This document shows positions 8,324 through 16,980 of a stretch of DNA of 64,000 bases, in pieces. Under the pieces are notes generated by a model that was not told the DNA's origin, did no database searches, and saw only the letters and a program-made list of their open reading frames with translations. The stretch's first letter is position 1, and every line of letters starts with the position of its first letter. The DNA comes from Micromonospora_I sp040659735 (GTDB lineage Bacteria > Actinomycetota > Actinomycetes > Mycobacteriales > Micromonosporaceae): the NCBI RefSeq assembly GCF_040659735.1, contig NZ_JBFANZ010000005.1, positions 62,001 to 126,000 on the forward strand, in the 5' to 3' direction. The position numbers and the translations under genes were made by a program.

Positions 8324-9996
8324 AGGAGAACTTCGCCACCCTGCTGGAGACCGTGGCCGACGTGATGGGCGACCGCACCGCCGTCATCCACGGTCCGCGG
8401 TCGGTGAGCTTCGCCGAGCTCGACCGGCGGGCCTCGCGGCTCGCCGGGCACCTGGCCGGGTGCGGCGTCGGCCAGGAGTCCCGGGTCGCGATCGCGCTCT
8501 ACAACGGCATCGAGTACGTCGAGAGCGTGTTCGCCGTGCTCAAGCTGGGCGGCGTACCGCTGAACGTGAACTACCGCTACCGCGAGGCGGAGCTGACCCA
8601 GCTGCTCGCCGACGCCGGCGCCGAGGCGCTGGTGTTCGACGCCACGCTCGACGACCGCGTCGCCGCGGTCGTACCGGAGCTACCGCGGCTGCGCGCACTC
8701 GTGCGCGTCGCCGGGAGCGCGTCCGGGACCGCGTCCGGGGCCGTGCCAGGGCACGGAGGAGGGTCATCGGGCGCGCAGGAGGGCGCGACACCGTACGACG
8801 ACGCGATCCTCTCCGCCGAGCCGTTACCGCGCACGGCCCGGGACAACGGCCACTGGCTGATGTACACCGGCGGGACCACGGGCGCGCCGAAGGGCGTCCT
8901 GACCACGCACTCCTGGTTGTTCGACGCCGTGGCGCCCAACGGGTACGCGCTGATCGGGGTGACGCCGCCGCGGTCCCTCGCCGAGTTGGCAGAGCTGACC
9001 CGCCGGCTGCGCGACCACGGACCCCGTCTGATCACCCTGCCCGCACCGCCGCTGATGCACTCCACCGGCATGTACTGCACGCTCGCCGCGTTGCTCGCCG
9101 GCGGCACGGTCGGCTACCTCACGTCCCGTTCGTACGACCCGGACGAACTCGCCCGCCTGATCGGCATGCACCGCGCCACCGTGATGGCGATCGTCGGCGA
9201 CGTGTTCGCCCGGCCCCTCGCCGACGCGCTCGACGCCGCGGCTGCCTGCGGTGAGCCGTACGACCTGTCGAGTCTGGAGTGGATCCTCAGCGTCGGCGTG
9301 ACCTGGAGCGCCGACGTCAAGGAGCGGCTGCTGCGGCACGGCGACTTCACCTGCCGGGACGTGGTGGCCGCCTCCGAGGGCGGACCGTTCGCCATCGCGC
9401 TGACCCGCCGCGGCGATTCGGCGGTCACCTCGCGCTTCGAGCTGATTCCCGGCGCGCGGGTCGTCACCGGGGACGGCCGGGACGTGGTGCCCGGCTCCGG
9501 CGAGGTCGGCGTGCTCGCCGCGCCGGCTGACGAGGAGATCGCCTACCAGGGCGACCCGGACAAGACAGCGCAGACGTTCCGGTACATCGACGGGCGGCGG
9601 TACTGCGCGCCCGGCGACCTCGCTGCCGTCGAGGCCGACGGGTCGCTGGTCTTCAAGGGCCGCGACGGCCGCGTCATCAACACCGGCGGCGAGAAGGTCT
9701 TCGCCGAGGAGGTTGAGCAGGTCCTGTTGCGCCACCCCAAGGTCGACGACGTCTACGTCGTCGGGATCCGCGACGACCGGTGGGGTAGCCGCGTCGCGGC
9801 CGTCGTCGCTTCCACCGCCGCCGATCCCCCCTCCGAGTCGGAGCTACGCCAGTTCGTCGGCGCCTCGCTCGCCGACTACAAGTGCCCGCGATCAGTCATC
9901 GTCGTCACCGCTCTGCCCCGCAGCCCGGCCGGCAAGGCGGACCTGCGCTGGGCCCAGCGGATCGTCACGTCGTCACCGTCAGAAGGAGAATCATGA
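8320..9996 (+). CDS. acyl-CoA synthetase (AMP-binding, FadD-like)
   Basis: ATP-dependent acyl/aryl-CoA ligase of 558 residues. The AMP-binding loop YTGGTTGAPKG lies near residues 184-194, the adenine-site YCAPGDLA and hinge GRDGRVINTGGEKVFAEEVE near 430-460, and the C-terminal catalytic Lys in RSPAGKADLRW. The architecture resembles the FadD3/FadD17/FadD19 type used for steroid or terpenoid side chains. A Gly/Ser/Ala-rich insert of about 28 residues (DNA 8711-8790) interrupts the N-terminal domain. GTG start overlaps the previous stop; the stop overlaps the MaoC start in ATGA. It probably activates the pathway's carboxylic acid. Confidence 0.93.
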   Translation: MKENFATLLETVADVMGDRTAVIHGPRSVSFAELDRRASRLAGHLAGCGVGQESRVAIALYNGIEYVESVFAVLKLGGVPLNVNYRYREAELTQLLADAGAEALVFDATLDDRVAAVVPELPRLRALVRVAGSASGTASGAVPGHGGGSSGAQEGATPYDDAILSAEPLPRTARDNGHWLMYTGGTTGAPKGVLTTHSWLFDAVAPNGYALIGVTPPRSLAELAELTRRLRDHGPRLITLPAPPLMHSTGMYCTLAALLAGGTVGYLTSRSYDPDELARLIGMHRATVMAIVGDVFARPLADALDAAAACGEPYDLSSLEWILSVGVTWSADVKERLLRHGDFTCRDVVAASEGGPFAIALTRRGDSAVTSRFELIPGARVVTGDGRDVVPGSGEVGVLAAPADEEIAYQGDPDKTAQTFRYIDGRRYCAPGDLAAVEADGSLVFKGRDGRVINTGGEKVFAEEVEQVLLRHPKVDDVYVVGIRDDRWGSRVAAVVASTAADPPSESELRQFVGASLADYKCPRSVIVVTALPRSPAGKADLRWAQRIVTSSPSEGES

Positions 9997-10454
9997 CCAC
10001 GCCCACGATCGTCAGCGGTGTCGAGGGAGCGCTGTCCCTGCAGGGACGCGACCTCGGCTACACGCCCTACCTCGAGGTCACCCAGGAGCAGGTCAACCTG
10101 TTCGCCGACGCGACCGGCGACCACCAGTGGATCCACGTCGACCCGGAGCGGGCCAGGACCGGGCCGTTCGGCGGCCCCATCGCGCACGGCTACCTGACGC
10201 TGTCGCTCACGCCCGCGTTCCTGCCGCAGCTGGTGCAGTTCGAGGGCTTCTCGATGGGGGTCAACTACGGCTGTGACAAGGTGCGCTTCCCGGCGCCGGT
10301 CCCGGTCGGCAGCAGGCTGCGCTGCGGTGCGACCGTCGACGCGGTGACCGGGATAACCGGCGGCGTCCAGGTGACGATGACGCTGACCTTCGAGGTCGAG
10401 GGGCAGAACAAGCCGAGCTGCGTGGCCACCATCCTCCTGCGCCACTACGTGTGA
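9993..10454 (+). CDS. MaoC family (R)-hydratase
   Basis: MaoC-like hot-dog-fold protein of 153 residues. The hydratase-2 motif is present as FADATGDHQWIHVDPERA (catalytic Asp and His) followed by FGGPIAHGYLTLSL. This family hydrates 2-enoyl-CoA to (R)-3-hydroxyacyl-CoA. The ATG at 9993 has AAGGAGA upstream and overlaps the ligase stop. It is the last gene of the coupled SDR-amidohydrolase-ligase-MaoC set, and with the SDR it forms the hydratase/dehydrogenase pair of a beta-oxidation-like spiral. Confidence 0.92.
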   Translation: MTTPTIVSGVEGALSLQGRDLGYTPYLEVTQEQVNLFADATGDHQWIHVDPERARTGPFGGPIAHGYLTLSLTPAFLPQLVQFEGFSMGVNYGCDKVRFPAPVPVGSRLRCGATVDAVTGITGGVQVTMTLTFEVEGQNKPSCVATILLRHYV

Positions 10455-10646
10455 CGGTCGCGTTGAACGCCCCCGCCACGGCGCGGGCGGCGCTGTTCGC
10501 CCAGGCTGGCCGCCCTGCTACCTGCTAGCGCTCGGCCGCCGCGACCCTGCTCGCCACCGGACTCTCGTCACGGTTGCTGAGCAGCCGATTGACCCGAGTA
10601 CACCCCGATCCGGCGCGGACAACGTCCCGCTGAACAAGGAGCACCA

Positions 10647-12140
10647 GTGACATCTCGAGAGCAGGGTAATGAGGCTGTAGCACCGATCAGCCGACCGAGC
10701 CTCACCGACGGTTCGCTGTTCATCGGCGGCGCCCGGCGCGATGCCGTATCGCAGCGGCGGCGCGACGTCATCGACCCGTCCACCGGCAAGAAGATCACCA
10801 CCGTCGCCGAAGGCGACGCGCAGGATGTCGACGCGGCCGTACGGGCCGCGCGCGCCGCCTTCGACGAAGGCCCCTGGCGGCACACCCCGGCACGGGAGCG
10901 GGGCCGCGTACTGACCAGGGCCGCTCAGCTGATCAGGGAGCGGACCGACGAACTGGTCGCGCTGGAGAGCATCGACGCGGGCAAGCCGGTGAGCCTGACC
11001 CGCATCATCGACGTCGGCAACACGATCGCCCAGTTCGAGTACTACGGCGGCCTGGCGCACAGCCTTGCCGGCGCCACCCGGCAGACCGCGTTCCCGTCGA
11101 TGGCCTACACGGTGCCCGAGCCCATCGGGGTGATCGGCGCGATCACCCCGTTCAACTTCCCGCTGATCCTGTCGACCGTCAAGATCGCCGCAGCGCTCGC
11201 GGCAGGCAACACGATGGTGCACAAGCCGGCCGAGGACACCCCGCTCACCGCACTGGTGATCGCGGAGATCCTGGCCGAGGCCGGACTGCCCGACGGCGTG
11301 CTCAACGTCGTCACCGGCGGCGGCGAGGCCGGGGACGCGTTGGTCCGCCACCCCGGCGTCGACAAGATCGCCTTCACCGGGTCGACCGCCGTCGGCCGGG
11401 CGATCGCCAGTACGGCGGGGGAGAGCGTCAAGCCCGTCACCCTGGAACTGGGCGGCAAATCGGCGCAGATCATCTTCGAGGACGCGGACCTGGACGTCGC
11501 GATCGGCAAGGCGATCGAGGGGTTCGTCTTCAACACCGGCCAGTTCTGTATGGGCGGGACCCGGCTGTTGGTCGCGCGGCCACTGTTCGACACGGTCAGC
11601 AAGGCCGTCGCCGGGGCCGCCGGCGGGGTGCCGCTGGGTGACCCGTTCGACCCGGCGACGGTGATCGGCCCGATCGCCGGTGCCCGGCATCTGGAGAAGG
11701 TCGAGCGGTACGTGGAACTGGCGCGCTCGGAGCCGGGCGCGGAGATCCTCGCCGGTGGTCATCGCATCGATCTGAACGGCGGTTACTTCTACGCGCCGAC
11801 CGTCATCGTCGGGATGGCCAACGACTCCCGCCTGGTGCAGGAGGAGGTGTTCGGCCCGGTGCTGACCATCCAGCCCTTCGACACCGAGGACGAGGCCGTT
11901 GCCCTGGCCAACAGCACCCAGTACGGCCTGGCCGCGGGCCTGCACACCCGTGACCTGAACCGTGCGCACCGGGTCGCCTCCCGCCTGCAGGCCGGCATCG
12001 TCTGGGTCAACACGTGGGGGATGCTGGACCCGGCGATGCCGTTCGGCGGGCTCAAGCAGTCCGGCTACGGCCGGGAGTACGGTCCCGAGGGCCTGGCCGA
12101 GTACCTGAACACCAAGTCGGTGATCATCGCGACGGCCTGA
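10647..12140 (+). CDS. aldehyde dehydrogenase family protein
   Basis: NAD(P)-dependent aldehyde dehydrogenase of 497 residues. Seen: the FNFPLIL cofactor-site segment, NTMVHKPAEDTPL with the NAD-binding Lys, FTGSTAVGRAI, the general base in TLELGGKSAQ and the catalytic Cys in FNTGQFCMGGTR, then PFGGLKQSGYGRE near the end. All key residues are intact and the length is typical. GTG start with AAGGAG upstream. It lies 192 nt after the MaoC gene and ends at a strong hairpin, so it closes the catabolic region. The substrate is probably an aldehyde from the same pathway (inference). Confidence 0.93.
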   Translation: MTSREQGNEAVAPISRPSLTDGSLFIGGARRDAVSQRRRDVIDPSTGKKITTVAEGDAQDVDAAVRAARAAFDEGPWRHTPARERGRVLTRAAQLIRERTDELVALESIDAGKPVSLTRIIDVGNTIAQFEYYGGLAHSLAGATRQTAFPSMAYTVPEPIGVIGAITPFNFPLILSTVKIAAALAAGNTMVHKPAEDTPLTALVIAEILAEAGLPDGVLNVVTGGGEAGDALVRHPGVDKIAFTGSTAVGRAIASTAGESVKPVTLELGGKSAQIIFEDADLDVAIGKAIEGFVFNTGQFCMGGTRLLVARPLFDTVSKAVAGAAGGVPLGDPFDPATVIGPIAGARHLEKVERYVELARSEPGAEILAGGHRIDLNGGYFYAPTVIVGMANDSRLVQEEVFGPVLTIQPFDTEDEAVALANSTQYGLAAGLHTRDLNRAHRVASRLQAGIVWVNTWGMLDPAMPFGGLKQSGYGREYGPEGLAEYLNTKSVIIATA

Positions 12141-12160
12141 CGGGCTCACACCTGCTGTCG

Positions 12161-12197
12161 ACGCAGCAGCCGTCGGGTCACCCGATGGCTGCTGCGT
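12161..12197 (+). terminator. rho-independent-type hairpin after aldehyde dehydrogenase
   Basis: Perfect 11-bp stem ACGCAGCAGCC / GGCTGCTGCGT around a 15-nt loop that can itself pair (CGGG/CCCG). It starts 20 nt after the stop codon. Only a short T run follows, as is usual in actinobacteria. Confidence 0.75.
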
Positions 12198-12334
12198 TGT
12201 CGCCGGTCCGCCAGCCGGCGCGGCGTCTCGCTCGTGACGTGACTCTCATCTACTCCGGACCTACCGCAGGAATGCTTCGCATTGCGAACTAGTTTGATCT
12301 CTGCGGTTCACCGTCCAGCCGAGGAGAGACCCGT

Positions 12335-13891
12335 ATGGCGACAACACCGGCAGCCGATACGCACGCGAGCTCATCGGCAGGCGGCACCCGGGCAGGCGTC
12401 GGCTTCCGATCCGAGCGCGGTCCGGTACTCGCCGCGATCATGCTCAGTACCGGCCTGGTCGCCCTCGACGCCACGATCATCGCCACCGCGGTGCCGTCCA
12501 TCGTGCGCGACCTGGGTGGTTTCTCCCAGTTCCCGTGGCTGTTCTCGATCTACCTGCTCACCCAGGCGGTCACCGTGCCGCTGTACGGCAAGTTCGCCGA
12601 CTCACTGGGCCGTAAGCCGGTGATGTTCTTTGGTATCGCGCTGTTCCTGCTCGGGTCGGTCCTGTGCGGCTTCGCCTGGAGCATGCCCGTGCTGATCATC
12701 GCGCGGGCCATCCAGGGCATCGGCGCCGGCGCGGTGCAGCCGATGAGCATGACGATGGTCGGCGACCTCTACAGCGTCGAGGAACGCGCCCGGGTGCAGG
12801 GATACCTGGCAAGTGTCTGGGGCATCGCCTCGGTACTCGGCCCCACCCTCGGCGGGGTGTTCGCCGAGTACCTGTCGTGGCGGTGGATCTTCTTCGTGAA
12901 CCTGCCGCTCGGGGCGGTCGCGGCGTGGGTGCTGGCCCGCCACTTCTCGGAACGGGTGATCCGCAGCACGCACAAGGTGGACTACGCCGGCGCCGCCGTC
13001 CTCACCGGCGGGTTGTCGCTGATCATCCTGGGGCTCCTCGAAGGGGGCGTGGCCTGGCGGTGGGCCTCCCTCCAGAGCCTGGTGATCTTCACAATCGGTG
13101 CTGTCCTGCTCGTCGCGTTCGTCTTCGTGGAACGTCGCGCCGCCGAACCCGTGCTGCCGTTGTGGGTGTTCAGGCGCCGGATCCTCGCCGGCGGCAACCT
13201 CGCCTCACTGGTCATCGGGGCCCTGACGATCGGGGTGAGCTCGTACCTGCCGACCTACGCCGAAGGCGTGCTCGGCACCAGCGCGCTGGTGGCGGGGTTC
13301 GCTCTGGCCGCGCTCACCGTCGGCTGGCCGATCGCGGCCACTCTGTCCGGGCGCCTCTATCTCAGGATCGGCTTCCGCGACACCGCGCTCATCGGCGCTG
13401 TGTTCGTCATCGGCGGCGCGGCGCTGATCTCGTTGTTGGCAGCGGACTCGTCGGTGTGGGCGGCCGCAGGGGCCGCCTTCGTCGTCGGCGTCGGGCTCGG
13501 CCTGTGCTCCAGTCCGACGATGGTCGCCGTCCAGTCCGTGGTCGGGTGGGAACGCCGGGGTGTGGTCACCGGCACCAACATGTTCAGCCGTTCGCTCGGC
13601 AGTGCCGTCGGCGCCGCGATCTTCGGTGCGATCGCCAACGCCACCCTCGCCGCCCGGTTCGCCAGCCCGCCGGCCGAGGTCGCCGGGCGGATGCCCGGCG
13701 ATGCGGATACCAGCAGTCTCCTGGTGGGTGGGCACACCACGCGCACGGAACCGGCGGTGACCGAGTACATCCGGAACTCGCTGTACGACGCGACGCACCA
13801 CGTTTTCCTCGCGTTGGTCGTGGTCGCCATGCTCGGTGTGGGTGCGCTGCTGCTGATGCCACGGCGCACCGAACCACTCACGTTCGAGTAG
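12335..13891 (+). CDS. MFS transporter, DHA2-type 14-TMS drug/H+ antiporter
   Basis: Inner-membrane major facilitator of 518 residues with a hydrophobicity pattern fitting 14 transmembrane segments. Motif A reads YGKFADSLGRKPV, motif C-like GPTLGGVFAEYLSWRWIFFVNLPLG, and LDATIIATAVPSIVRDLG in helix 1 matches the DHA2 (EmrB/QacA) family. A 35-residue cytoplasmic N-terminus precedes helix 1. ATG follows GAGGAGAG. It is separated from the aldehyde dehydrogenase by a terminator, so it is an independent unit, though it may export a substrate or product of that pathway (inference). Ends at a GC-rich hairpin. Confidence 0.92.
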   Translation: MATTPAADTHASSSAGGTRAGVGFRSERGPVLAAIMLSTGLVALDATIIATAVPSIVRDLGGFSQFPWLFSIYLLTQAVTVPLYGKFADSLGRKPVMFFGIALFLLGSVLCGFAWSMPVLIIARAIQGIGAGAVQPMSMTMVGDLYSVEERARVQGYLASVWGIASVLGPTLGGVFAEYLSWRWIFFVNLPLGAVAAWVLARHFSERVIRSTHKVDYAGAAVLTGGLSLIILGLLEGGVAWRWASLQSLVIFTIGAVLLVAFVFVERRAAEPVLPLWVFRRRILAGGNLASLVIGALTIGVSSYLPTYAEGVLGTSALVAGFALAALTVGWPIAATLSGRLYLRIGFRDTALIGAVFVIGGAALISLLAADSSVWAAAGAAFVVGVGLGLCSSPTMVAVQSVVGWERRGVVTGTNMFSRSLGSAVGAAIFGAIANATLAARFASPPAEVAGRMPGDADTSSLLVGGHTTRTEPAVTEYIRNSLYDATHHVFLALVVVAMLGVGALLLMPRRTEPLTFE

Positions 13892-13901
13892 CGGCACGAC
13901 A

Positions 13902-13939
13902 CGCGCCGCCGCAGTCCAGCGTGGGGTGCCGGCGGCGCG
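13902..13939 (+). terminator. hairpin after MFS transporter
   Basis: Perfect 10-bp stem CGCGCCGCCG / CGGCGGCGCG with an 18-nt loop, 10 nt after the MFS stop. No T tract. Probable terminator; another 190 bases to the convergent DUF350 gene hold nothing recognised. Confidence 0.55.
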
Positions 13940-14130
13940 CGGAAGAAGGGCAGGGCGCGTTCGTCGACGCCCGACTGGCTCGCGTCCCGGCGCAGACGTG
14001 GCAGACGCGCGTTGATCTGGAAAGCGACCCGAACTACGGGCGTGAGCGGACGGCCCTGTTCGGTGCGGTCGGGGGGGGATTACCCGCGCGGACGCGAAGG
14101 TCCGGCACAGGGCTGAGATGCCAGCGGCGG

Positions 14131-14550
14131 TCAGGGGGTAATCGAGGCGACGATGATCGCGGAGACGGCGACCTGTGATGCCGCGGTGACGAGGCTGGCC
14201 GGGTGGAACGGCACCTGCACGACGATCTCGCCCAGCTTGCCGGGGGTGATCAAATCGAGGACGACGAACGCGACCGCCTGCAGGACGATGCCGAATACGC
14301 CGAAAGCGACCGTCCAGGCAAGCGCGCTCCCGAAGCCGTTGGTGGCATTGGTCCAGATCGCGGTGAACGTGATCGCGCCGAGGCCGAGGAACCCGGAAGC
14401 GAGCACGATCCCGGCGTTGATGCTGCGGTTGTCGTAGATGTGCTTGCCGAGCCGGCCCGGGGTGAGCAGGTCCAGAGCGAAGAAACCACCGGTGAGCAGG
14501 GCGATGCCGACGGCGGTGTAGGCAAGTGCGTACCCGAGGCTGGCGAGCAT
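14131..14550 (-). CDS. DUF350 family membrane protein (YjfL-like)
   Basis: Membrane protein of 139 residues with four hydrophobic segments arranged as two similar halves: both halves carry an LDLLTPG or LDLITPG motif followed by a Lys/Gly-rich turn (GRLGKHI, GKLGEIV), typical of DUF350/YjfL internal duplication. Role unknown; the family is repeatedly found beside glutathionylspermidine-synthase-like ATP-grasp proteins and DUF1190-type lipoproteins, as in the E. coli yjfLMC genes. It is the last gene of the four-gene minus-strand set, 43 nt after the channel gene. Confidence 0.88.
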   Translation of the reverse strand: MLASLGYALAYTAVGIALLTGGFFALDLLTPGRLGKHIYDNRSINAGIVLASGFLGLGAITFTAIWTNATNGFGSALAWTVAFGVFGIVLQAVAFVVLDLITPGKLGEIVVQVPFHPASLVTAASQVAVSAIIVASITP

Positions 14551-14593
14551 GGCAGTGGGGCCTTTCGTAACGGGAAGCGTGGGGGGCAGCGGG

Positions 14594-15133
14594 TCAGATG
14601 TCGGTGCTGCCCGGTGGGGGCATAGCGCCGGTGGTGTTCGGGCCGGCGTCGGGCGGGTCGATGCCGAGGGCGGCGAGAATGCGGGCCTGGCCCGCCAGGA
14701 TCTGCTCCATCTTGTTCTCCAGCCGGACCTGCTCGGCGTGCGTGAACTCGTCGTGATCCACGATCAGCCGAGACGTGATCTGCGCTCCCAGGCACAGGGC
14801 CAGCACGAACATCGAGATGATCAGAAACGCGCCCAGGGCACGACCGGCGGTGGTTACCGGGAAGGTGTCGCCGTACCCGACGGTGAAGCCGGTGACGGCA
14901 GCCCACCACAGGCCCTTGACCACGTCATGGCCCTCAATGACCGCGTAGGCCAGTCCGCAAGCGACCAGGTCGACGACGGTGGCGATGGCGAGCAGCTGAG
15001 GACGGTTGGCAACCCTGACGAACTGATCGACCAGCCAGTTGTCCGCCGTGAATCTGCCCCTGGTAGCGGCCTTCCTCTCGTCCGGGTCGCGGGACGGAAG
15101 GTCGCCGTAGGGAACGAACCGTGCGTTACTCAT
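14594..15133 (-). CDS. two-TM potassium channel protein
   Basis: Ion-channel protein of 179 residues. Two transmembrane segments flank a pore loop with the K+ selectivity filter TVGYGD (in WWAAVTGFTVGYGDTFPVT). The inner helix is followed by a short charged C-terminal helix (ENKMEQILAGQARILAALG) that may form a coiled coil for tetramerisation. No RCK domain. The ATG at 15133 overlaps the ATP-grasp stop in ATGA, so the two are translationally coupled. Channel genes in this neighbourhood type suggest a membrane-stress or potential-sensing role (inference). Confidence 0.9.
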   Translation of the reverse strand: MSNARFVPYGDLPSRDPDERKAATRGRFTADNWLVDQFVRVANRPQLLAIATVVDLVACGLAYAVIEGHDVVKGLWWAAVTGFTVGYGDTFPVTTAGRALGAFLIISMFVLALCLGAQITSRLIVDHDEFTHAEQVRLENKMEQILAGQARILAALGIDPPDAGPNTTGAMPPPGSTDI

Positions 15134-16332
15134 TCGTCCAGCCACCGTTGGATCGTTGACCCGTCCGGTCGCGGCGCGTCGATGATGTGCGGAACGAAGC
15201 GGGCGTAGTAGTCGGTGACCCAGGAGTCGGATTCCCGGATGCCGACGCCCGCCGCTTTGCCGTCCACCACCCACGAGCCGAGCACAGCCTTGTTGCCGTC
15301 GAAATCCGGCAGCGGGCACCACTGCTGGTAGCACCAGCCCTCAGCGCCGTACCCGCCCGGCTGGGTCACGTTGACACCGTCGGCGTGGATCCTGATGTTG
15401 TCGCCTTCGCGGCCGTGCAACGGCTTGGCCACCCATTCGGTGAGTTGGCCAGGATTGTCGAGGTACGCCGGGAGCAGGTTCGGGTGGTCGGGATAGAGGT
15501 GCCACATGGCCGCGAGCAGCGCCTTGTTGCTCAGCAGGACCTTCCATACCGGTTCGATCCAGGCGACGCTATCCGGGTCGGTCATCACATAGACGCCGAA
15601 CTCCTCACTGAGCATGTCCTCCCAGGGATACAGCTTGAAGCACGTGTCGATCGGAGCCCCGGCGAGGTCGACGAAGCGTCCGGTCGACTTGTCGTAGCCG
15701 ATGTCCTCCATCGTCAGCCCGACGGTCTGCAGCCCGGCCTGGTCGGCGGTGTCGCGCAGGTACGCGACGGTCATCCACTCCTCACCGGACTCGTCAGCCA
15801 CGCTGTGGGCGAAGTGGACGATGTTCGACCGGAACATCAGTGACTGCTTACGCCAGGCCATCACGAGCCGGTCGTGCAGACTGTTCCACTGGTCGCGCTC
15901 GGGGAAGACGTCCCCGGCCCAGAAGTACTGCGCGACGGCGGACTCGACCAGCCCCGTCGGGGTGTCGGCGTTGTATTCCAGCATCTTCGCCGGACCGGTG
16001 CCGTCGTAGCGCAGGTCGAACCGGCCGTACAGGGACGGCGGGTTGTTGGCCAGTGACTCGCGCGCCAGGTCCAGGGCGAGGGCCGGCAGGCCCAGGTTGC
16101 CCATCGCCCCGGTGGCGAGGAACCGGGCTGCCTCGATAGCCATGCGGTGCAGGGCCTCGGTCACCTCTTCGAGCTCTTCGACCTGCGGCATCGTCAACTC
16201 GTAGTAGGCCGATTCGTGCCAGTACGGCGTCTCGGTGCCGTCCTCCCGTACGGTGACCGGAAAGACCAGCCCCTGGGATTCGACCGTCTTCCGCCAGTCG
16301 GCCCGCGGGGTGGACTGGTGGCGACGTATCAC
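15130..16332 (-). CDS. glutathionylspermidine synthase family ATP-grasp ligase (YjfC/YgiC-like)
   Basis: ATP-grasp ligase of 400 residues of the GSP_synth family. Recognisable blocks are YGRFDLRYDGTG, the LEYNADTPTGLVESAVAQYFW signature near residue 120, DTCFKLYPWEDM, LLSNKALLAAMWHLYP, WVAKPLHGREGDNI (nucleotide-binding Lys) and SWVTDYYARFVPHII at the end. It lacks the N-terminal amidase domain of E. coli Gss, as YjfC and YgiC do. Family chemistry is ATP-dependent amide bond formation between a carboxylate and an amine such as a polyamine; the substrate here is unknown. Overlaps the lipoprotein stop (ATGA) and the channel start (ATGA), so the genes act together. Confidence 0.9.
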   Translation of the reverse strand: MIRRHQSTPRADWRKTVESQGLVFPVTVREDGTETPYWHESAYYELTMPQVEELEEVTEALHRMAIEAARFLATGAMGNLGLPALALDLARESLANNPPSLYGRFDLRYDGTGPAKMLEYNADTPTGLVESAVAQYFWAGDVFPERDQWNSLHDRLVMAWRKQSLMFRSNIVHFAHSVADESGEEWMTVAYLRDTADQAGLQTVGLTMEDIGYDKSTGRFVDLAGAPIDTCFKLYPWEDMLSEEFGVYVMTDPDSVAWIEPVWKVLLSNKALLAAMWHLYPDHPNLLPAYLDNPGQLTEWVAKPLHGREGDNIRIHADGVNVTQPGGYGAEGWCYQQWCPLPDFDGNKAVLGSWVVDGKAAGVGIRESDSWVTDYYARFVPHIIDAPRPDGSTIQRWLDE

Positions 16333-16769
16333 GAGCCGCTCCCGCCGGCTTTGCCGCCGAACCCGCCGCGCGACACCGACCCGCTCTCAGCCCCACCGCC
16401 GGTCGCTGCGTTGCCGCCGGATTTCGCGAAGGTACCGCCGGTCGGGGACGCGCCACCGTACTTCACGGTGGAGCCGCCGGACGGCCGGGTGAACGACCCG
16501 CCGGAGACCTTCTGGCCCTTGGCCGGGTAAGGCCGTCCAGCCGGGATGAAGTACCAGCCACCGCGTGACTGGTGACCCGAGTCGTCGTCACAATCGTCGT
16601 CGTCCAGCCGCTCCTGCGTCTGCGGGTCACCGCACACCGCTCCGTACTCGGCCCCGTCGTCGCTCGACCCGTCAACACGCTGCGGGGAACACGCGGCCGT
16701 CAGAGCGACCGCGAGCAGCGAGGTCACGCCGAGGGTCACGGAGGCGGATTTCCTACGGTTCGGTGCCAT
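16329..16769 (-). CDS. Gly/Ser-rich lipoprotein, YgiB/DUF1190-like partner
   Basis: Predicted lipoprotein of 146 residues: basic N-terminus, hydrophobic stretch and lipobox L-T-A-A-C at about residue 26. An acidic region with two further Cys (YGAVCGDPQTQERLDDDDC) is followed by GGWYFIPAG and a Gly/Ser-rich tail of four related GG-aromatic units (GGSFTRP, GGSTVKYGG, GGTFAKSGG, SRGGFGG). Position and layout match YgiB/YjfM (DUF1190) proteins that accompany this ATP-grasp family. First gene of the operon, with GAAGGA before the ATG. The tail is a plausible target for the ligase (inference). Upstream, a perfect TTGACA lies at 16851-16846 but no good -10 follows. Confidence 0.75.
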   Translation of the reverse strand: MAPNRRKSASVTLGVTSLLAVALTAACSPQRVDGSSDDGAEYGAVCGDPQTQERLDDDDCDDDSGHQSRGGWYFIPAGRPYPAKGQKVSGGSFTRPSGGSTVKYGGASPTGGTFAKSGGNAATGGGAESGSVSRGGFGGKAGGSGS

Positions 16770-16923
16770 CTCGGTCCTTCACTACAACAGGCGGGCTCGG
16801 TGAGCATGCGGGTGATCACCAGGTCAGATCAATTACCACACAGCCTGTCAAGCTGGCAGTTCGCCGGTTCCACCCCCTGAAACCCGCGAGCGACCGAAAT
16901 TCTCCGGATCTCGGTGAGGCACC

Positions 16924-16961
16924 CGGCTTGCGCCCGGCCTGCAACGGCGGGGCGCAAGCCG
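16924..16961 (-). terminator. hairpin after MHS transporter gene
   Basis: Perfect 12-bp stem, arms C-GGCTTGCGCCC and GGGCGCAAGCC-G, 14-nt loop, starting 20 nt beyond the stop of the transporter gene on the minus strand. It separates that gene from the lipoprotein operon. Confidence 0.7.
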
Positions 16962-16980
16962 CACGAGAGATCAGGTCTGG

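Noticed and set aside
14131..16769. Full glutathionylspermidine synthetase/amidase (Gss) function
   Set aside because: The N-terminal amidase domain is absent, and actinobacteria generally use mycothiol instead of glutathione, so a literal Gss role is unlikely.
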